Positions 63,325 to 64,000 of a DNA stretch of 64,000 nucleotides are shown piece by piece. Origin of the DNA: Prado023 sp963736425 (GTDB taxonomy: Bacteria; Actinomycetota; Actinomycetes; S36-B12; CAIYMF01); assembly GCA_963736425.1 (NCBI GenBank), contig CAVTOX010000014.1, positions 62,001-126,000 on the forward strand, in the 5' to 3' direction. Each line of letters begins with the position of its first letter. Within the stretch, counting starts at the first letter, position 1. The notes below the pieces were generated by a model, which made no database searches, was not told the origin of the DNA, and saw nothing but the letters and a program-made list of their open reading frames with translations. The translations under genes and the position numbers were made by a program.

Positions 63325-64000
63325 TCAGCGTGAGGCCCAGGCGTAGGCAAGGGCCTTGTCGATCGTCGGGTCCTGGAACTCGAAGCCCGCCTCCATGAGG
63401 CGTGTCGGGAGCACTCGGAGGCTCCCGGTGATCTCCGACGAGAACTCCCCGAGGGCCAGCTGGAGCGCCTTGGTCGGGACGGGCAGGACGGTCGGCCGCC
63501 GCAGAAGCCGCCCCATCGCCTTGGTCATCTCGGCGTTGGTCACCGGGTTGGGGGCCGTCAGGTTGACGCCACCGTCAATGTTGGTAAGCAGGAACGTCAA
63601 CGCTGCGACCTCGTCGCGCAGGGAGATGAACGACCACCATTGGCGTCCCGTCCCCAGCCTTCCGCCGACACCCATGCGGACGACCGGCCACAACTTTCCC
63701 CATGCTCCGCCCCGGCCGCTCACGACCAACCCGTTGCGGGCGTGGACGACGCGGATGCCGGCGGCCCGCGGCTGGGTCGGCGGCGGCCTCCCACTGGACG
63801 CACACGTCGGCGAAGTAGCCGGCCCCCGCGGGGTCGGACTCGTCCACCGCCCGGTCGCCGGTGTCCCCGTAGTACCCGATCGCCGACGCGGAGACCAGGA
63901 CTGACGGGCGGCGCTCGAGCGACGCCATCGCCGTGGAGATCGTGCGGGTCCCCTGGACCCGTGAGTTCAGGATCAGCGCCTTGTACTCCGCATTCCAGCG
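63325..64000 (-). CDS. TIGR01777-type SDR epimerase, C-terminal portion (frameshifted here)
   Basis: The gene runs off the right end; its start and Rossmann GxxGxxG are outside the window. 'NSRVQGTRTISTAMASLERRPSVLVSASAIGYYGDTGDRAVDES' includes the SDR active-site 'SAS..GYYG' of the TIGR01777/YfcH family. One extra C in the run near 63764 breaks the frame. Removing it continues 'AGIRVVHARNGLVVSGRGGAWGKLWP' into 'WWSFISLRDEVAALTFLL' and 'NLTAPNPVTNAEMTKAMGRLLRRPTVLPVP', then a C-terminal DUF1731 region. The substrate is unknown. The gap to the hypothetical gene is only 15 nt. Confidence 0.82.

Overview
The window is very GC-rich (about 70%), uses GTG starts freely and is tightly packed. It carries genes typical of Actinomycetota: a single-chain type I fatty acid synthase followed by acpS, the lipB-lipA-DUF4191-RDD-glnA1 block, glnA2-glnE, a GlnR-type operator, a type Ic methionine aminopeptidase with an N-terminal extension, and a WS/DGAT acyltransferase. 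I read it as a chromosomal segment of a free-living actinomycete. Genus and order cannot be fixed from the sequence alone. I see no rRNA, tRNA, CRISPR array, transposase, integrase or phage gene.

Layout. 1-6.7 kb: the end of a YyaL-like protein, a DUF2231-cytochrome b5 membrane protein, an MFS exporter, a DUF1905 protein, a winged-helix/ferredoxin protein, a GCS2 ligase and a rhodanese. 6.8-11.6 kb: a four-gene set whose stops and starts overlap by 4 nt (GH63-like glucosidase, ceramidase-like membrane protein, acyltransferase, small membrane protein). 11.7-15.3 kb: a secreted metzincin protease, then cysK-cysE on the minus strand. 15.5-18.2 kb: META-domain protein, YwiC-like protein, K+ channel and CPBP protease, converging on a MarR regulator. 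18.7-24 kb: map, a 60-aa protein, MFS, panB and nadE. 24-25.4 kb: an AbiEi/DUF559-like gene bracketed by two related palindromes. 25.4-29.7 kb: glnA2-glnE. 29.9-40.7 kb: FAS I-acpS facing a TetR-DUF3592 pair. 40.8-45.2 kb: a USP/transmembrane/LytM fusion, a polytopic membrane protein and a 54-aa membrane protein. 45.2-55 kb: a hairpin-rich gap, lipoprotein hydrolase, sulfatase, WS/DGAT, TPR protein, APC permease and LURP-one-like protein. 55-64 kb: EamA transporter, membrane hydrolase, glnA1, RDD, DUF4191, lipA, lipB, a hypothetical protein and a partial TIGR01777 epimerase.

How the genes connect. Nitrogen control is the clearest theme. GlnA1 keeps the adenylylation tyrosine and has a four-half-site GlnR box upstream, while GlnE, the enzyme that would modify it, lies 30 kb away beside GlnA2, which lacks that tyrosine. 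Lipid metabolism is the second theme: FAS I, AcpS, a facing TetR regulator, lipoate genes, WS/DGAT and an acyltransferase.

Two window-wide properties matter to anyone using this annotation. First, about ten genes, including panB and glnA2, read correctly only if one G or C is removed or added, which looks like consensus indel error more than gene decay. Second, at least eight genes have a TANNNT -10 box 6-8 nt before the start codon, the mark of leaderless transcription.
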